64,000 bases of DNA from positions 580,762-644,761 of the forward strand of contig NZ_JACJSA010000002.1 of NCBI RefSeq assembly GCF_014697545.1, in the 5' to 3' direction. Positions 7,791 to 16,750 of the stretch are shown in pieces. The position numbers and the translations under genes are program-made. The DNA comes from Oscillatoria sp. FACHB-1407 (lineage in GTDB: Bacteria; Cyanobacteriota; Cyanobacteriia; Elainellales; Elainellaceae). The stretch's first letter is position 1, and every line of letters starts with the position of its first letter. The notes under the pieces are model-generated. The model did no database searches and was not told where the DNA came from. It saw only the letters and a list, made by a program, of their open reading frames with translations.

Positions 7791-8420
7791 ATGCCGGAAG
7801 CAACACTATTTGGGCTGTTTTTAACAGCGGCGATCGCCCTTGCCATTACTCCTGGCCCCGGAATTTTCTATGTTTTGACGCGCAGCCTCAAGGGAGGTCG
7901 GGTTGAGGGATTGGTGTCCTCAGCGGGTACGGCAGTAGGCGGATTCGTTCACGTCATTGCGGCGGCCTTCGGGTTGTCTGCTATTCTGACAACCTCTGCT
8001 ACTGCCTTTGTAGTGATTAAACTGGCAGGAGCCGCTTATCTGGTGGTTCTAGGCATTCAAACGCTGATGGCTCCAGATCACGATTTGGTAGACACCGATG
8101 CACCCCCAACACCAATGCACTTTGCATTTCGGCAGGGCATTGTCACCGAAATCCTCAATCCCAAAACGGCTCTCTTCTTCCTGGCATTTATTCCCCAATT
8201 CGTAAATCCCCAGGGAAATGTCGTCGCGCAGTTCATTCTGCTGGGCAGCATCTCGATCGCCCTCAACACCACCGCAGACGCGATCGTGGCTCTGTTAGCG
8301 GGTCCAATTGGGCAGTGGTTTCGTACTCATGCTCGTTTTCGGCGCAGACAACGGCTCTTTACCGGGTGGTCGCTGATCGGGTTGGGAGCCTATGTGGCGA
8401 TCGCTGACGATAACCGTTAG
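7791..8420 (+). CDS. LysE/RhtB family amino-acid exporter
   Basis: This 209-residue inner-membrane protein has about six hydrophobic segments and belongs to the LysE/RhtB translocators that export amino acids or related small metabolites. The family signature TPGPG lies near residues 20-24, a GG-rich loop follows, and NPKTALFFLAFIPQF is near 125-140, which is highly typical. The length matches the family (about 205-210). The substrate cannot be told from the sequence. The ATG start lacks an obvious strong ribosome site. The 3' end overlaps by four bases the convergent gene at 8417-8836. Confidence 0.92.
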   Translation: MPEATLFGLFLTAAIALAITPGPGIFYVLTRSLKGGRVEGLVSSAGTAVGGFVHVIAAAFGLSAILTTSATAFVVIKLAGAAYLVVLGIQTLMAPDHDLVDTDAPPTPMHFAFRQGIVTEILNPKTALFFLAFIPQFVNPQGNVVAQFILLGSISIALNTTADAIVALLAGPIGQWFRTHARFRRRQRLFTGWSLIGLGAYVAIADDNR

Positions 8421-8836
8421 CCCCCCTGGTTCTCTTCACAAACCCACTTCCACAACGGGTGACTCGGACCCTGCTCCCGGATCCGAATCAGTTGCCGCTC
8501 CAGGCGTTTGATCTGTGGTTGAGGCAACCCAAACAAAATATTGCAACTCTGCCAGATCAACACAGCCACGGTCGTGCCAATGCAGAGTGACAAACCAAAC
8601 GTAGGCAGCGGATTGTAGATCAGCCCATACCGCAACGCTGCCCACGTAAAGTATTCACGCAATAACGCAATCTCGGCGCGTAGCCCCCACAAACTGATGG
8701 GAGCCAAGCACAGCCACAGCAACCCCGCAAAAGACCAACGACCCATAACAGTCAGGTGATGCAGACGTTGCATCTGTCGCCTGAAAGTCGGATCGTATCC
8801 CTCCTTTGCAAACAGGTGGGAGCCTTCGTCAGCCAT
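8417..8836 (-). CDS. Small membrane protein downstream of secF
   Basis: This 139-residue protein of unknown family has two hydrophobic segments, at about residues 32-50 and 78-102, with a basic C-terminal tail (QIKRLERQLIRIREQG). The gene starts nine bases after the secF stop on the same strand, so it is probably the last cistron of the secD-secF operon. The product may be a membrane accessory factor, but nothing in the sequence gives a function. It meets the LysE gene tail to tail. Confidence 0.75.
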   Translation of the reverse strand: MADEGSHLFAKEGYDPTFRRQMQRLHHLTVMGRWSFAGLLWLCLAPISLWGLRAEIALLREYFTWAALRYGLIYNPLPTFGLSLCIGTTVAVLIWQSCNILFGLPQPQIKRLERQLIRIREQGPSHPLWKWVCEENQGG

Positions 8837-8844
8837 ATTCAGTC

Positions 8845-9828
8845 TCAGGCGTCGTTCGGGTTGGTGGGGGAGTCGATCACCTCAGTATCAGCGATCGCCA
8901 CAGGAGTAAGCTTCCCAGTCCGTTCTCGCCACCAGGCGAGGAGTGAGCTAGCAATGAAAATGCTGGAATACGCCCCCATCGTGAAGCCGATAATTAACGC
9001 TAAAGCAAAGTATTTGAGCGTTTCACCGCCAAACAAAAAGATAGAAACCAGGGTAAATAACACCGTTAGGGTCGTGTTGATAGACCGGGTCAAGGTTTGG
9101 TTGACCGCACTATCTACAATGTCGTTGATGTGGCGTTCGGGATTGAGTTTGACGGTTTCACGGATGCGATCGTAAATCACCACGGTGTCGTTGACCGAAA
9201 ACCCCACAATCGTTAGCAAGGCGACAATAAACAGGCTATCAACCTCAACTCCCAGCACAAGCCCCAGGATCGAGAAGGAACCAATCGTGATCAAGACATC
9301 GTGAAACAGAGCGACGATCGCCAAAACTGCATAGTCTAACTGAAAGCGGAAGCTCAAGTAGACCGCAATCCCAACAAAAGATAGAAACAGAGCTAACATG
9401 CCTGATTGAAACAGTTGTCGCCCCAGCGTGGGCCCAACACTGTCAATCTGGATAGCTTGGGGATTTAACCTACCTAAGTTTTCTGCCAAAGCAGACTGGA
9501 GTTGCACCCGCTCATCGGGAGTCAGGCTCGTGGTGCGGATAGACACGCCCTGACGGGTTTCACCCAAAATCTGGATGCTGCTGTTGGCTAACCCCTGTTG
9601 CGCTAAGACCTCTCGCACCGCTGCCGGGTCAATCGGCTCTGTGCAGTTATCGGGGTTGGTGCAATCACGCTCGACCTGAAGACGAGTACCACCCACAAAG
9701 TCGAGGCTGGGTCGCAAAGGTGAGCCAATTTGCGTCCAGGAAATGACCATCGAGATTAGACCGCTCAGGATAATCGCCAGGGAGACAGTCCACCACAGCG
9801 ATCGCTGTTTAATAACGTTTAACTTCAT
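8845..9828 (-). CDS. secF: Protein translocase subunit SecF
   Basis: SecF pairs with SecD in the membrane to drive late steps of Sec-dependent protein export using the proton gradient. The 327-residue protein has an N-terminal membrane helix, a periplasmic or lumenal P1-like domain with the FVGGTRL motif, and a block of five C-terminal membrane segments containing [16 protein letters not shown], a hallmark of SecF. I placed the start at ATG 9828: its ATG overlaps the secD stop as ATGA, giving translational coupling. The longer frame would add 14 residues that overlap secD. An unusual small loop with two Cys ([13 protein letters not shown]) sits early in the periplasmic domain. Confidence 0.95.
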   Translation of the reverse strand: MKLNVIKQRSLWWTVSLAIILSGLISMVISWTQIGSPLRPSLDFVGGTRLQVERDCTNPDNCTEPIDPAAVREVLAQQGLANSSIQILGETRQGVSIRTTSLTPDERVQLQSALAENLGRLNPQAIQIDSVGPTLGRQLFQSGMLALFLSFVGIAVYLSFRFQLDYAVLAIVALFHDVLITIGSFSILGLVLGVEVDSLFIVALLTIVGFSVNDTVVIYDRIRETVKLNPERHINDIVDSAVNQTLTRSINTTLTVLFTLVSIFLFGGETLKYFALALIIGFTMGAYSSIFIASSLLAWWRERTGKLTPVAIADTEVIDSPTNPNDA

Positions 9829-11237
9829 GAGGATGCCTTTTCCTGAGTAAGGTTGGACAGGTTGGGGCAATACAGTTCAGGTTTACGCAACCCCGGAAAA
9901 CTAAGGGCTACGAGCAACAGTGTGCGGCTACAGGTGATGGCAGTAAACATACTCATGCCAACCCCGATCGCCAGGGTCAAAGCAAACCCTTTAACCAAGC
10001 CTGCCCCCAACCAAAACAACGCCCCACAGGCGATTAGAGTTGTTACGTTGCTATCTAAGATGCTAGAAAACGCACGGTAAAAACCGGACTCTACTGAACG
10101 ATAAAGGCTCTTGCCCGCTCGTAACTCTTCCCGCATCCGTTCAAAAATCAGGACATTGGCATCGACAGCCATCCCAATACTCAAAATAAAGCCTGCGATA
10201 CCCGGTAGGGTTAGGGTTACTCCCAACAGGTTGAAGACAGCAAAGGTCAAAACGGCGTAGATCACCAGTGCCAGGTCAGCAATAATGCCGGGCAAGCGAT
10301 AGTAAATACCCATGAAGATCAGCACCAACAGCAACCCACCCAGCCCTGCGTAGATACTGCGTTGAATGCTGTCTCGTCCCAATGTTGCACCGACTGTACG
10401 GTTTTCGACAACTTCTACAGGAACGGGTAGTGCGCCCCCTCTTAACTGCACTGAGAGGTCGAGTGCCCCTTGACTGTCAAAGTTGCCGCTGATGCTGGCT
10501 TGTCCTCCGGTAATGCCTGTCTCAGCGTAGCGGGCTTCCACGGTAGGAGCACTTAACAGCCGTTCATCCAGGAAGATACCCAAGCTGCGTCCAGTCCCGG
10601 CGATGCTTTTCGTTAAGTCTGCAAACTCCGTTGCCCCTTGATCGTTAAACTCTAAGCCAACCTGCCAGGAATTGCTGCCATTACTCAAGGGTGCAGCATA
10701 GGCAGTTCTGAGCTTGTCTCCAGTTAATTCGGTTTTATCAAACAAAGCGGCGATCGCCTGATCACTGCGACGCAGTGCCTCTTGATTCTCTGTGATCGCC
10801 CCCTGGTCAGTGCTATTCTTGAGCCTTTCTTGCTCTGCCAATAATTCCTGACGAACCTGAAACTCAATGCCGAGTTGCGCTTCGGTGCCCTGACGTTGGG
10901 TCCGAAAATCAAGTTGGGCAGTTCCTCCCAACACTCGCTCTGCCTGTTCTGGGTCACTCACCCCCGGCAACTGCACCAACAATTGATCTTCTCCGGCAGT
11001 CTGGACAACTGCCTCCGAGACTCCGAGACCGTTGACCCGATTTTCCACCACCTGCTGGACTCCTTCCAGCTTTTCAGGGGTAATCGTCGGTACAGCAGGC
11101 GTCGTCTTGACCTGAAGTGTTAACTGTGTGCCGCCTTGTAAATCAAGCCCCAGGCGCGTTGGAAACTTGGCGATCGCTCCAACTGCTGCCAGCGACAGTA
11201 CCAAAATTAGGGCTAAAAGTAACCGTTGTCTTCCCAT
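9825..11237 (-). CDS. secD: Protein translocase subunit SecD
   Basis: This is the 470-residue membrane partner of SecF. It begins with a membrane helix (residues 5-24), followed by the signature [15 protein letters not shown], a large soluble domain (about 40-290) and six C-terminal membrane segments. The segment [27 protein letters not shown] is split over the expected positions and is diagnostic. It is the first gene of a secD-secF-small membrane protein operon, with ATGA coupling to secF. The upstream region of about 180 bp leads to the divergent sodB. Nothing appears truncated. Confidence 0.96.
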   Translation of the reverse strand: MGRQRLLLALILVLSLAAVGAIAKFPTRLGLDLQGGTQLTLQVKTTPAVPTITPEKLEGVQQVVENRVNGLGVSEAVVQTAGEDQLLVQLPGVSDPEQAERVLGGTAQLDFRTQRQGTEAQLGIEFQVRQELLAEQERLKNSTDQGAITENQEALRRSDQAIAALFDKTELTGDKLRTAYAAPLSNGSNSWQVGLEFNDQGATEFADLTKSIAGTGRSLGIFLDERLLSAPTVEARYAETGITGGQASISGNFDSQGALDLSVQLRGGALPVPVEVVENRTVGATLGRDSIQRSIYAGLGGLLLVLIFMGIYYRLPGIIADLALVIYAVLTFAVFNLLGVTLTLPGIAGFILSIGMAVDANVLIFERMREELRAGKSLYRSVESGFYRAFSSILDSNVTTLIACGALFWLGAGLVKGFALTLAIGVGMSMFTAITCSRTLLLVALSFPGLRKPELYCPNLSNLTQEKASS

Positions 11238-11517
11238 ATAACCATTACTCCATTAACCGCTATCATAGCCGGATTTGTACGGGTTAATGGCAAGGTCAAC
11301 CTGAGAGCTACAGTAGACCGAATTAGTAAATCTGCCTGTAGACGGAGCTAATGTGCTAGACCGCACTTGTCCCGATAAAAGACTTTTGATATAAAATCCT
11401 ATCAATAGTTAGGTATTGCCTTCTAATGCAACGCCTCATTGTTTGAGTTACCACTTGTGTCCTTCGCGGCACTCATCCTCAACAGTTCACAACTACAAAC
11501 AGACTAGAGAGAACACA

Positions 11518-12117
11518 ATGGCATTTGTACAACCCCCCCTTCCTTTTGCAACTGATGCTCTAGAACCCTATGGGATGAAGGCTGAAACCTTTGAGTATCA
11601 CTATGGCAAGCACCACAAAGCCTATGTTGATAACCTCAACAATTTGACGAAAGATACGGATCTGGCTGATAAGTCTCTTGAGGAAGTGATTCAAATCTCA
11701 TTCAAAGACTCATCTAAAGCTGGCATCTTCAACAACGCTGCTCAAGTCTGGAACCACACCTTTTTCTGGAATAGCTTGAAAGCGGGTGGCGGTGGTGAAC
11801 CCACAGGCGACCTTGCAGCCAAGATCAACAGTTCTTTTGGCAGCTATGAGAATTTTAGAAAAGAATTCAGCAATGCAGCGGCTACTCAATTTGGCAGTGG
11901 TTGGGCATGGTTGATTCAAGATGGGGATAGCTTGAAGGTGATCAAAACTCCCAATGCTGAAAACCCATTGGCGTATGGTCAAAAAGCACTGTTGACCCTG
12001 GATGTGTGGGAGCACGCCTACTACATCGATTTCCGGAATGCTCGTCCCGCCTTTATCAATAACTTCCTCGATCGCCTGGTCAATTGGGACTTTGTTGCTC
12101 AAAACCTTGCTGCTTAG
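11518..12117 (+). CDS. sodB: Iron superoxide dismutase
   Basis: This enzyme converts superoxide to oxygen and hydrogen peroxide in the cytoplasm. The 199-residue protein has all four metal ligands, H28, H80, D162 and H166. FNNAAQVWNHTFFW (residues 71-84), with Gln at 76, points to the iron rather than the manganese type. I chose the ATG at 11518 rather than the longer frame from 11416 because it follows GAGAG and matches the family N-terminus. A repeat element starts right at the stop codon, and a stem-loop terminator follows at 12289-12320. Confidence 0.96.
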   Translation: MAFVQPPLPFATDALEPYGMKAETFEYHYGKHHKAYVDNLNNLTKDTDLADKSLEEVIQISFKDSSKAGIFNNAAQVWNHTFFWNSLKAGGGGEPTGDLAAKINSSFGSYENFRKEFSNAAATQFGSGWAWLIQDGDSLKVIKTPNAENPLAYGQKALLTLDVWEHAYYIDFRNARPAFINNFLDRLVNWDFVAQNLAA

Positions 12118-12238
12118 GACAACTTGTCGTCAATAAGGGTAGAAATGTGGGGTGCAGGGGTTCAACCCCTGACTTGGGGGCACAGCCCCCACACCCCCCT
12201 GGTTTTATTTCCAAACCCTATCTGTGAGCAGTACTTAG
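12118..12238. repeat. Second copy of a 130-bp GC-palindromic repeat
   Basis: Read on the minus strand, this copy matches 7413-7542 for most of its length, including the paired blocks CAGGGGTT/AACCCCTG and GGGGGC/GCCCCC. The ends of both copies are weakly inverted (CTTA-GTAC and GTAC-TTAAG), which would suit a non-autonomous mobile element. Shorter relatives with the same GGGGTGCAGGGGTT core are at about 16448-16480 and 58834-58890. This copy begins directly at the sodB stop codon. Confidence 0.75.
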
Positions 12239-12288
12239 TAGAATTCGTCTAAACACGCTACTACGCTTCAAAAAGCGTTAAGTTTTGA

Positions 12289-12320
12289 AACAGCCACATT
12301 TTAACGGGTGGCTGTTTTTG
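12289..12320 (+). terminator. Rho-independent terminator after sodB
   Basis: AACAGCCAC pairs exactly with GTGGCTGTT across a ten-base loop and is followed by TTTTG. It lies before the small gene at 12356 and would end rightward transcription from sodB. Confidence 0.75.
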
Positions 12321-12355
12321 TATTTTGTGAATTTCTCATCCTTCAGGCAGAAAGT

Positions 12356-12568
12356 ATGGACAGTCAAGAACTCGCTCGCTTCATCGAATCTACTGGTGGC
12401 ACCTTCAAACCCTGGTTGCTGGCACAGCTTCGCTTAGCCAAACTGCAAGAACAAAGACAGACCGGAGAAATCTCTCTGGAGGAATACGAAGAGGCGATCG
12501 CTGACCTGCATCAAGACGTTATGAATCTGGGAGAGTGGTGGAAGGGAATTGAGGATGAAGTCTTTTAG
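12356..12568 (+). CDS. Small acidic protein of unknown function
   Basis: This is a 70-residue soluble, helical protein with an acidic C-terminal half and the segment GEWWKGIEDEVF at the end. I recognise no family. The ATG at 12356 is preferred over an upstream GTG, which would lie inside the terminator stem at 12308. An in-frame HIP1 site (GGCGATCGC near 12495) and regular codon use support real coding. It lies between sodB and ppk1 on the same strand but is separated from each by over 100 bp. Confidence 0.65.
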   Translation: MDSQELARFIESTGGTFKPWLLAQLRLAKLQEQRQTGEISLEEYEEAIADLHQDVMNLGEWWKGIEDEVF

Positions 12569-12715
12569 CTAGAATGATCGATCTTTCCAATCATTCTTTC
12601 CTGCTGCGCTTCTTAATCTGTTCTTTGACTTATTCTGCTACTGTAACCAAAATCCTCAGATTACTCTGTTGCCGCTATACATTCTCCTCTTATCAGGTAA
12701 GTGCCCGCTAAACGT

Positions 12716-14893
12716 ATGCCTAAAACGAAAAAAAGCCCTGCTGAAACCGACCTGAAAGGCTCACAATATTATTTCAGCCGAGAGTTAAGCTGGCTGGAGT
12801 TTAATAATCGGGTTTTGCACGAAGCGTTTGACCCCCGCACACCCCTCATCGAGCGGTTAAAATTCATCGCTATCTTTAGTAGCAACTTAGACGAATACTT
12901 TATGGTGCGCGTTGCTGCGCTCAAGCAACAGGTTGAAGCAGAGGTCGCGAAGGTATCACCCGACGGTCGCACCCCTCAGGAACACCTGGACGCCATCAGT
13001 CAACGATTGCGTCCTATGGTGGCTCAACAACACCGCCATTTTGATCAAGCTTTACGACCCCAACTCGCTGCAAAAGGGATCTATCTGCTTGATTATGTCG
13101 ATCTCAACCAGGAACAACGACTCTATCTCCAACGTTATTTTGAGGAACGCATCTTCCCGGTGTTGACTCCGCTAGCGGTCGATCCGGGGCATCCCTTCCC
13201 CTACATCTCAAACCTCAGCCTGAACCTGGCAGTGGTGGTCAAAGATGCCGAAACCGAGGAAGAACACTTTGCCAGAGTCAAGGTGCCCAAGACACTCCCT
13301 CGCTTTGTGCCCCTGCCTGAAGATCTGCGCCTGCGCTACAAAAATCGCCCTGCCCCCTGGACAGGAGTTTCCCTGGAGCAGGTGATCGCTCACAACCTGG
13401 AATTTCTCTTTCCAGGTATGAATATTCAGGAATATCATCCCTTTCGCATCACTCGTAATGCTGACCTGGAGGTCGAAGAGGATGAGGCGGATGATCTGAT
13501 GCAGGCGATCGAGCAGGAGTTGCGAAAGCGACGCTTTGGTGGGTCGGTCGTGCGAATGGAGATTCACGCTTCAATGCCTGAGAATATCCGTGCCACGCTC
13601 ACGGAGGAGATGGAACTGCAACCCAACGATATCTATGAAGTAGAGGGATTGCTGTGCTTAAGCGACCTGATGTGCTTTATGGAGTTGCCCCTGCCAGAGT
13701 TAAAAGATCCACCCTGGTCACCCGTCACCCATCCCTTGTTGCGCAACCTGATTGATGCTGAGGAAGATGAAGATCTGATTGAAGCTGAGGATTTCTTCTC
13801 GATCCTGCGTAAGCAGGATTTGATGGTGCATCATCCCTATCATTCTTTTGCATCATCTGTGCAGAAATTTATCACTCAAGCTGCCTATGATCCAAATGTG
13901 TTGACCATTAAAATGACGCTCTATCGCACCTCTGGCGATTCTCCCATTGTCAATGCGTTGATTGCGGCAGCAGAAAACGGCAAGCAAGTGGCGGTGTTGG
14001 TGGAGCTAAAAGCCCGATTTGACGAAGAGAACAACATCAATTGGGCACGGAAGTTAGAGAAAGTGGGCGTGCACGTGGTGTACGGATTGGTGGGGTTAAA
14101 GACTCATACCAAATTGGTGTTGGTGGTGCGGCGAGAGGAAAACCGCATTCGTCGTTATGTCCATGTGGGTACGGGGAACTACAACCCTAAAACTGCTCGC
14201 CTCTATACGGATTTAGGCTTGTTTAGCTGCCGTGAAGAGTTGGGAGCAGACCTGACGGATTTGTTTAATCATCTGACGGGCTATTCTCGGCAGCAGTCCT
14301 ACCGCAAGCTGTTAGTGGCTCCAGTCAATTTGCGCGATCGCATGGTTGATTTGATTCACCGTGAGATCGAGCACTGCAAAGCGGGAAATCACGCCCGTAT
14401 TGTAGCCAAGATGAATGCTCTGGTTGACCCAACCATTATTTCCACCCTGTATGAAGCGTCGCAGGCAGGGGTAGAAATCGACTTGATTGTGCGTGGCATT
14501 TGTTGCCTCAGACCGGGGCTAAAGGGCATCAGTGAAAACATTCGGGTGGTCAGTATTGTCGGTCGTTTTCTTGAGCACTCCCGCATCTTCTACTTCAACA
14601 ATAACGGTAACGATGAGGTATTTATTGGTAGTGCCGATTGGATGCCGCGCAACTTAGACCGACGAGTAGAAGCTGTAACCCCCGTGGATGACCCGGCGAT
14701 CGCCAAAGACTTGCAGGAGATTTTGGGCATCATGCTGGCAGACAACCGCCAGGCCTGGGATTTGCAGCCCGATGGTCGCTACATTCAGCGTCGCCCCAAC
14801 CCTCCAGAAACAGAGCAGAGTTCGCAGAAGATTTTCATGGAGATGGCACAACAGGCGTCAGCAATGGTAGTGAGTGGGAGAGGAGAAGGATAA
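12716..14893 (+). CDS. ppk1: Polyphosphate kinase 1
   Basis: This enzyme makes inorganic polyphosphate from ATP reversibly and is used for phosphate storage and stress. It is a protein of about 725 residues with the four Ppk1 domains. The N-terminal FSRELSWLEFNNRVL is characteristic. The two active-site histidines lie in LKTHTK (H464) and VHVGTGNYNP (H483); their 19-residue spacing equals that of H435 and H454 in the E. coli enzyme. IGSADWMPRNLDRRVE near the C-terminus is also diagnostic. An in-frame GTG at 12701 is an alternative start; neither start has a clear ribosome site. It is monocistronic as far as can be seen, with short AAGGATAAACGATG-type repeats after the stop. Confidence 0.95.
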   Translation: MPKTKKSPAETDLKGSQYYFSRELSWLEFNNRVLHEAFDPRTPLIERLKFIAIFSSNLDEYFMVRVAALKQQVEAEVAKVSPDGRTPQEHLDAISQRLRPMVAQQHRHFDQALRPQLAAKGIYLLDYVDLNQEQRLYLQRYFEERIFPVLTPLAVDPGHPFPYISNLSLNLAVVVKDAETEEEHFARVKVPKTLPRFVPLPEDLRLRYKNRPAPWTGVSLEQVIAHNLEFLFPGMNIQEYHPFRITRNADLEVEEDEADDLMQAIEQELRKRRFGGSVVRMEIHASMPENIRATLTEEMELQPNDIYEVEGLLCLSDLMCFMELPLPELKDPPWSPVTHPLLRNLIDAEEDEDLIEAEDFFSILRKQDLMVHHPYHSFASSVQKFITQAAYDPNVLTIKMTLYRTSGDSPIVNALIAAAENGKQVAVLVELKARFDEENNINWARKLEKVGVHVVYGLVGLKTHTKLVLVVRREENRIRRYVHVGTGNYNPKTARLYTDLGLFSCREELGADLTDLFNHLTGYSRQQSYRKLLVAPVNLRDRMVDLIHREIEHCKAGNHARIVAKMNALVDPTIISTLYEASQAGVEIDLIVRGICCLRPGLKGISENIRVVSIVGRFLEHSRIFYFNNNGNDEVFIGSADWMPRNLDRRVEAVTPVDDPAIAKDLQEILGIMLADNRQAWDLQPDGRYIQRRPNPPETEQSSQKIFMEMAQQASAMVVSGRGEG

Positions 14894-15047
14894 ACGATGA
14901 AGGATAAACGATGAAGGATAAAGGATAAATCCCAGTCGTGGTTGTCCTGACAGGGGCGATCGCCATCCGTAATAGTGGAAGACCGCTCTCAAAGAAGTTG
15001 GGGAGCGGTTAAACCTGTAGCCATAGAAACGTGAATTGGTACGAGTC

Positions 15048-15560
15048 ATGTATACAGTTCCTAAACCTGTGCTGCGAGAACGTCTCTCGCGGATCAAGCT
15101 GCTAGCACTTGACGTAGATGGAGTTCTGACGGATGGGGGATTGTATTACACCGACACTGGTATTGAGCTAAAACGATTTAATGCCAAAGATGGACAGGGG
15201 ATTCAGATGGTGATGAAAGCTGGAATTCGAGTGGCGATCGTGACTACAACCACCTCTCGTGCCGTTGTCCATCGGGCACAGCGACTGGGTGTGCGATATG
15301 TGTTTACAGGAATCGAAGACAAGCTAACCGTGTTGAAAGATCTGTGTAATCAACTCAAAATCACCCTGGCTCAGGTGGCTTATGTAGGGGATGACATTAT
15401 CGATTTACCGATTCTCAAAATAGTGGGTTGTCCGCTCACTGTCGCGGATGCGATGCCCGAAAACCAGGACTCGGCTATCTACATTACGCGCTTAGCCGGG
15501 GGACAGGGCTGTGTACGAGAAATTTGCAACATTTTACTAGAAGCTCACGCCAAAGCCTGA
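15048..15560 (+). CDS. KdsC-like HAD phosphatase
   Basis: This 170-residue enzyme belongs to the KdsC (3-deoxy-D-manno-octulosonate 8-phosphate phosphatase) branch of the HAD superfamily. The nucleophile motif is LDVDGVLTDG, with D22 and D24. The segment ELKRFNAKDGQGI is typical of KdsC, and VGDDIIDLP supplies the magnesium-binding acids. The short length without a cap domain fits the tetrameric KdsC type. A role in Kdo or a related sugar for surface polysaccharide is likely. This agrees with the polysaccharide-export permease gene that starts five bases after its stop. The ATG at 15048 is preferred over an upstream TTG at 15036. Confidence 0.88.
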   Translation: MYTVPKPVLRERLSRIKLLALDVDGVLTDGGLYYTDTGIELKRFNAKDGQGIQMVMKAGIRVAIVTTTTSRAVVHRAQRLGVRYVFTGIEDKLTVLKDLCNQLKITLAQVAYVGDDIIDLPILKIVGCPLTVADAMPENQDSAIYITRLAGGQGCVREICNILLEAHAKA

Positions 15561-15565
15561 TTGCC

Positions 15566-16390
15566 ATGAAAACAGACCTTTTAATTATTGAAGCAGGGCG
15601 GACTGAGAAGCAATATTGGCGGGATTTGTGGCGGTATCGTGAGCTTTTTTATTTTTTAGCATGGCGTGATATTTTGGTGCGCTATAAGCAAACGGCGATC
15701 GGCATTGCCTGGGCACTCATTCGTCCATTTTTGACAATGGTGGTGTTCACGATTGTGTTTGGCAAACTGGCACAGCTTCCCTCCAGTGGCGCACCCTATC
15801 CCATTCTGGTGTTTGCGGCGATGTTGCCCTGGCAATTCTTTGCCAATGCCCTATCGGAATGCAGCAACAGTCTCATCACCAATGCCAACCTGATTTCAAA
15901 AGTCTACTTTCCGCGATTAGTTGTGCCTGCGAGTGCAGTGATTGTCAGTTTTGTAGATTTCTTGATTTCAGGGATGATTTTGTTGGCGTTACTGGCATGG
16001 TATGACTTTGTCCCAACCTGGCGAATTGTCACGTTGCCCTTGTTTATTTTGATTGCGTTTGCTGCGTCAATGGGAACAGGGTTATGGTTGGCAGCCCTGA
16101 ATGTAAAGTATCGAGATTTCCGCTATATCGTGCCGTTTATTGTGCAATTCGGACTGTATATTTCACCCGTTGGCTTTAGCAGCAGCATCGTGCCAGAGCA
16201 GTGGCGATTAATCTATTCGCTTAATCCAATGGTGGGAGTGATTGACGGATTTCGCTGGGCAATTATTGGCAATGACGCTCAGCTTTATTTGCCTGGATTT
16301 GTGATCTCACTGGTGTTAGTTGGATTGGTGCTGATGAGCGGCATCTGGTATTTCCGCAAGGTTGAGCGGACGTTTGCCGATGTGATTTAA
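15566..16390 (+). CDS. ABC-2 type permease for polysaccharide export
   Basis: This 274-residue integral membrane protein has six hydrophobic segments and belongs to the Wzm/KpsM/RfbA permease family that exports O-antigen, capsule or similar glycans. Family features include LVRYKQTAIGIAWALIRPF near residues 32-50 and NVKYRDFRYIVPFIVQFGLY near 180-200. The ATG lies five bases after the KdsC-like gene, so the two are probably co-transcribed. No ATPase (Wzt/KpsT) gene follows, which is unusual because the pair is normally adjacent; the partner must be encoded elsewhere. The longer frame starting at 15428 overlaps the upstream gene and is rejected. Confidence 0.92.
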   Translation: MKTDLLIIEAGRTEKQYWRDLWRYRELFYFLAWRDILVRYKQTAIGIAWALIRPFLTMVVFTIVFGKLAQLPSSGAPYPILVFAAMLPWQFFANALSECSNSLITNANLISKVYFPRLVVPASAVIVSFVDFLISGMILLALLAWYDFVPTWRIVTLPLFILIAFAASMGTGLWLAALNVKYRDFRYIVPFIVQFGLYISPVGFSSSIVPEQWRLIYSLNPMVGVIDGFRWAIIGNDAQLYLPGFVISLVLVGLVLMSGIWYFRKVERTFADVI

Positions 16391-16750
16391 CGTCAGTTTG
16401 GTTTAAGACGCCGGCGAGTGAGTGCGCCAACCGAGGGGTTGGTTAGGCGGGGTGCAGGGGTTCCACCTCTGCCCTAAATGAAGTGGCGATAACTACAATG
16501 TCCGTTTTGATTTCATCCCCGGCAATTACTGTGCTGGGGATTTTTGGCGATCGCATTTTGTTGATCGAGTCGTGGTTGCATAGGCGGATTTTTCTCAGAA
16601 GTAAATAAACGTGGAAGCACTCAATTGAAAACACTGCCTGAGATGCAGATGCTCAATTCAAGCGAGTTTCTTCAACATTCCTTGTCCCACTTCAACCCCT
16701 GTTTGGTTTCTCTGAATAAGCCCGATCGCCTCAAACCACGGAGTCAACTC

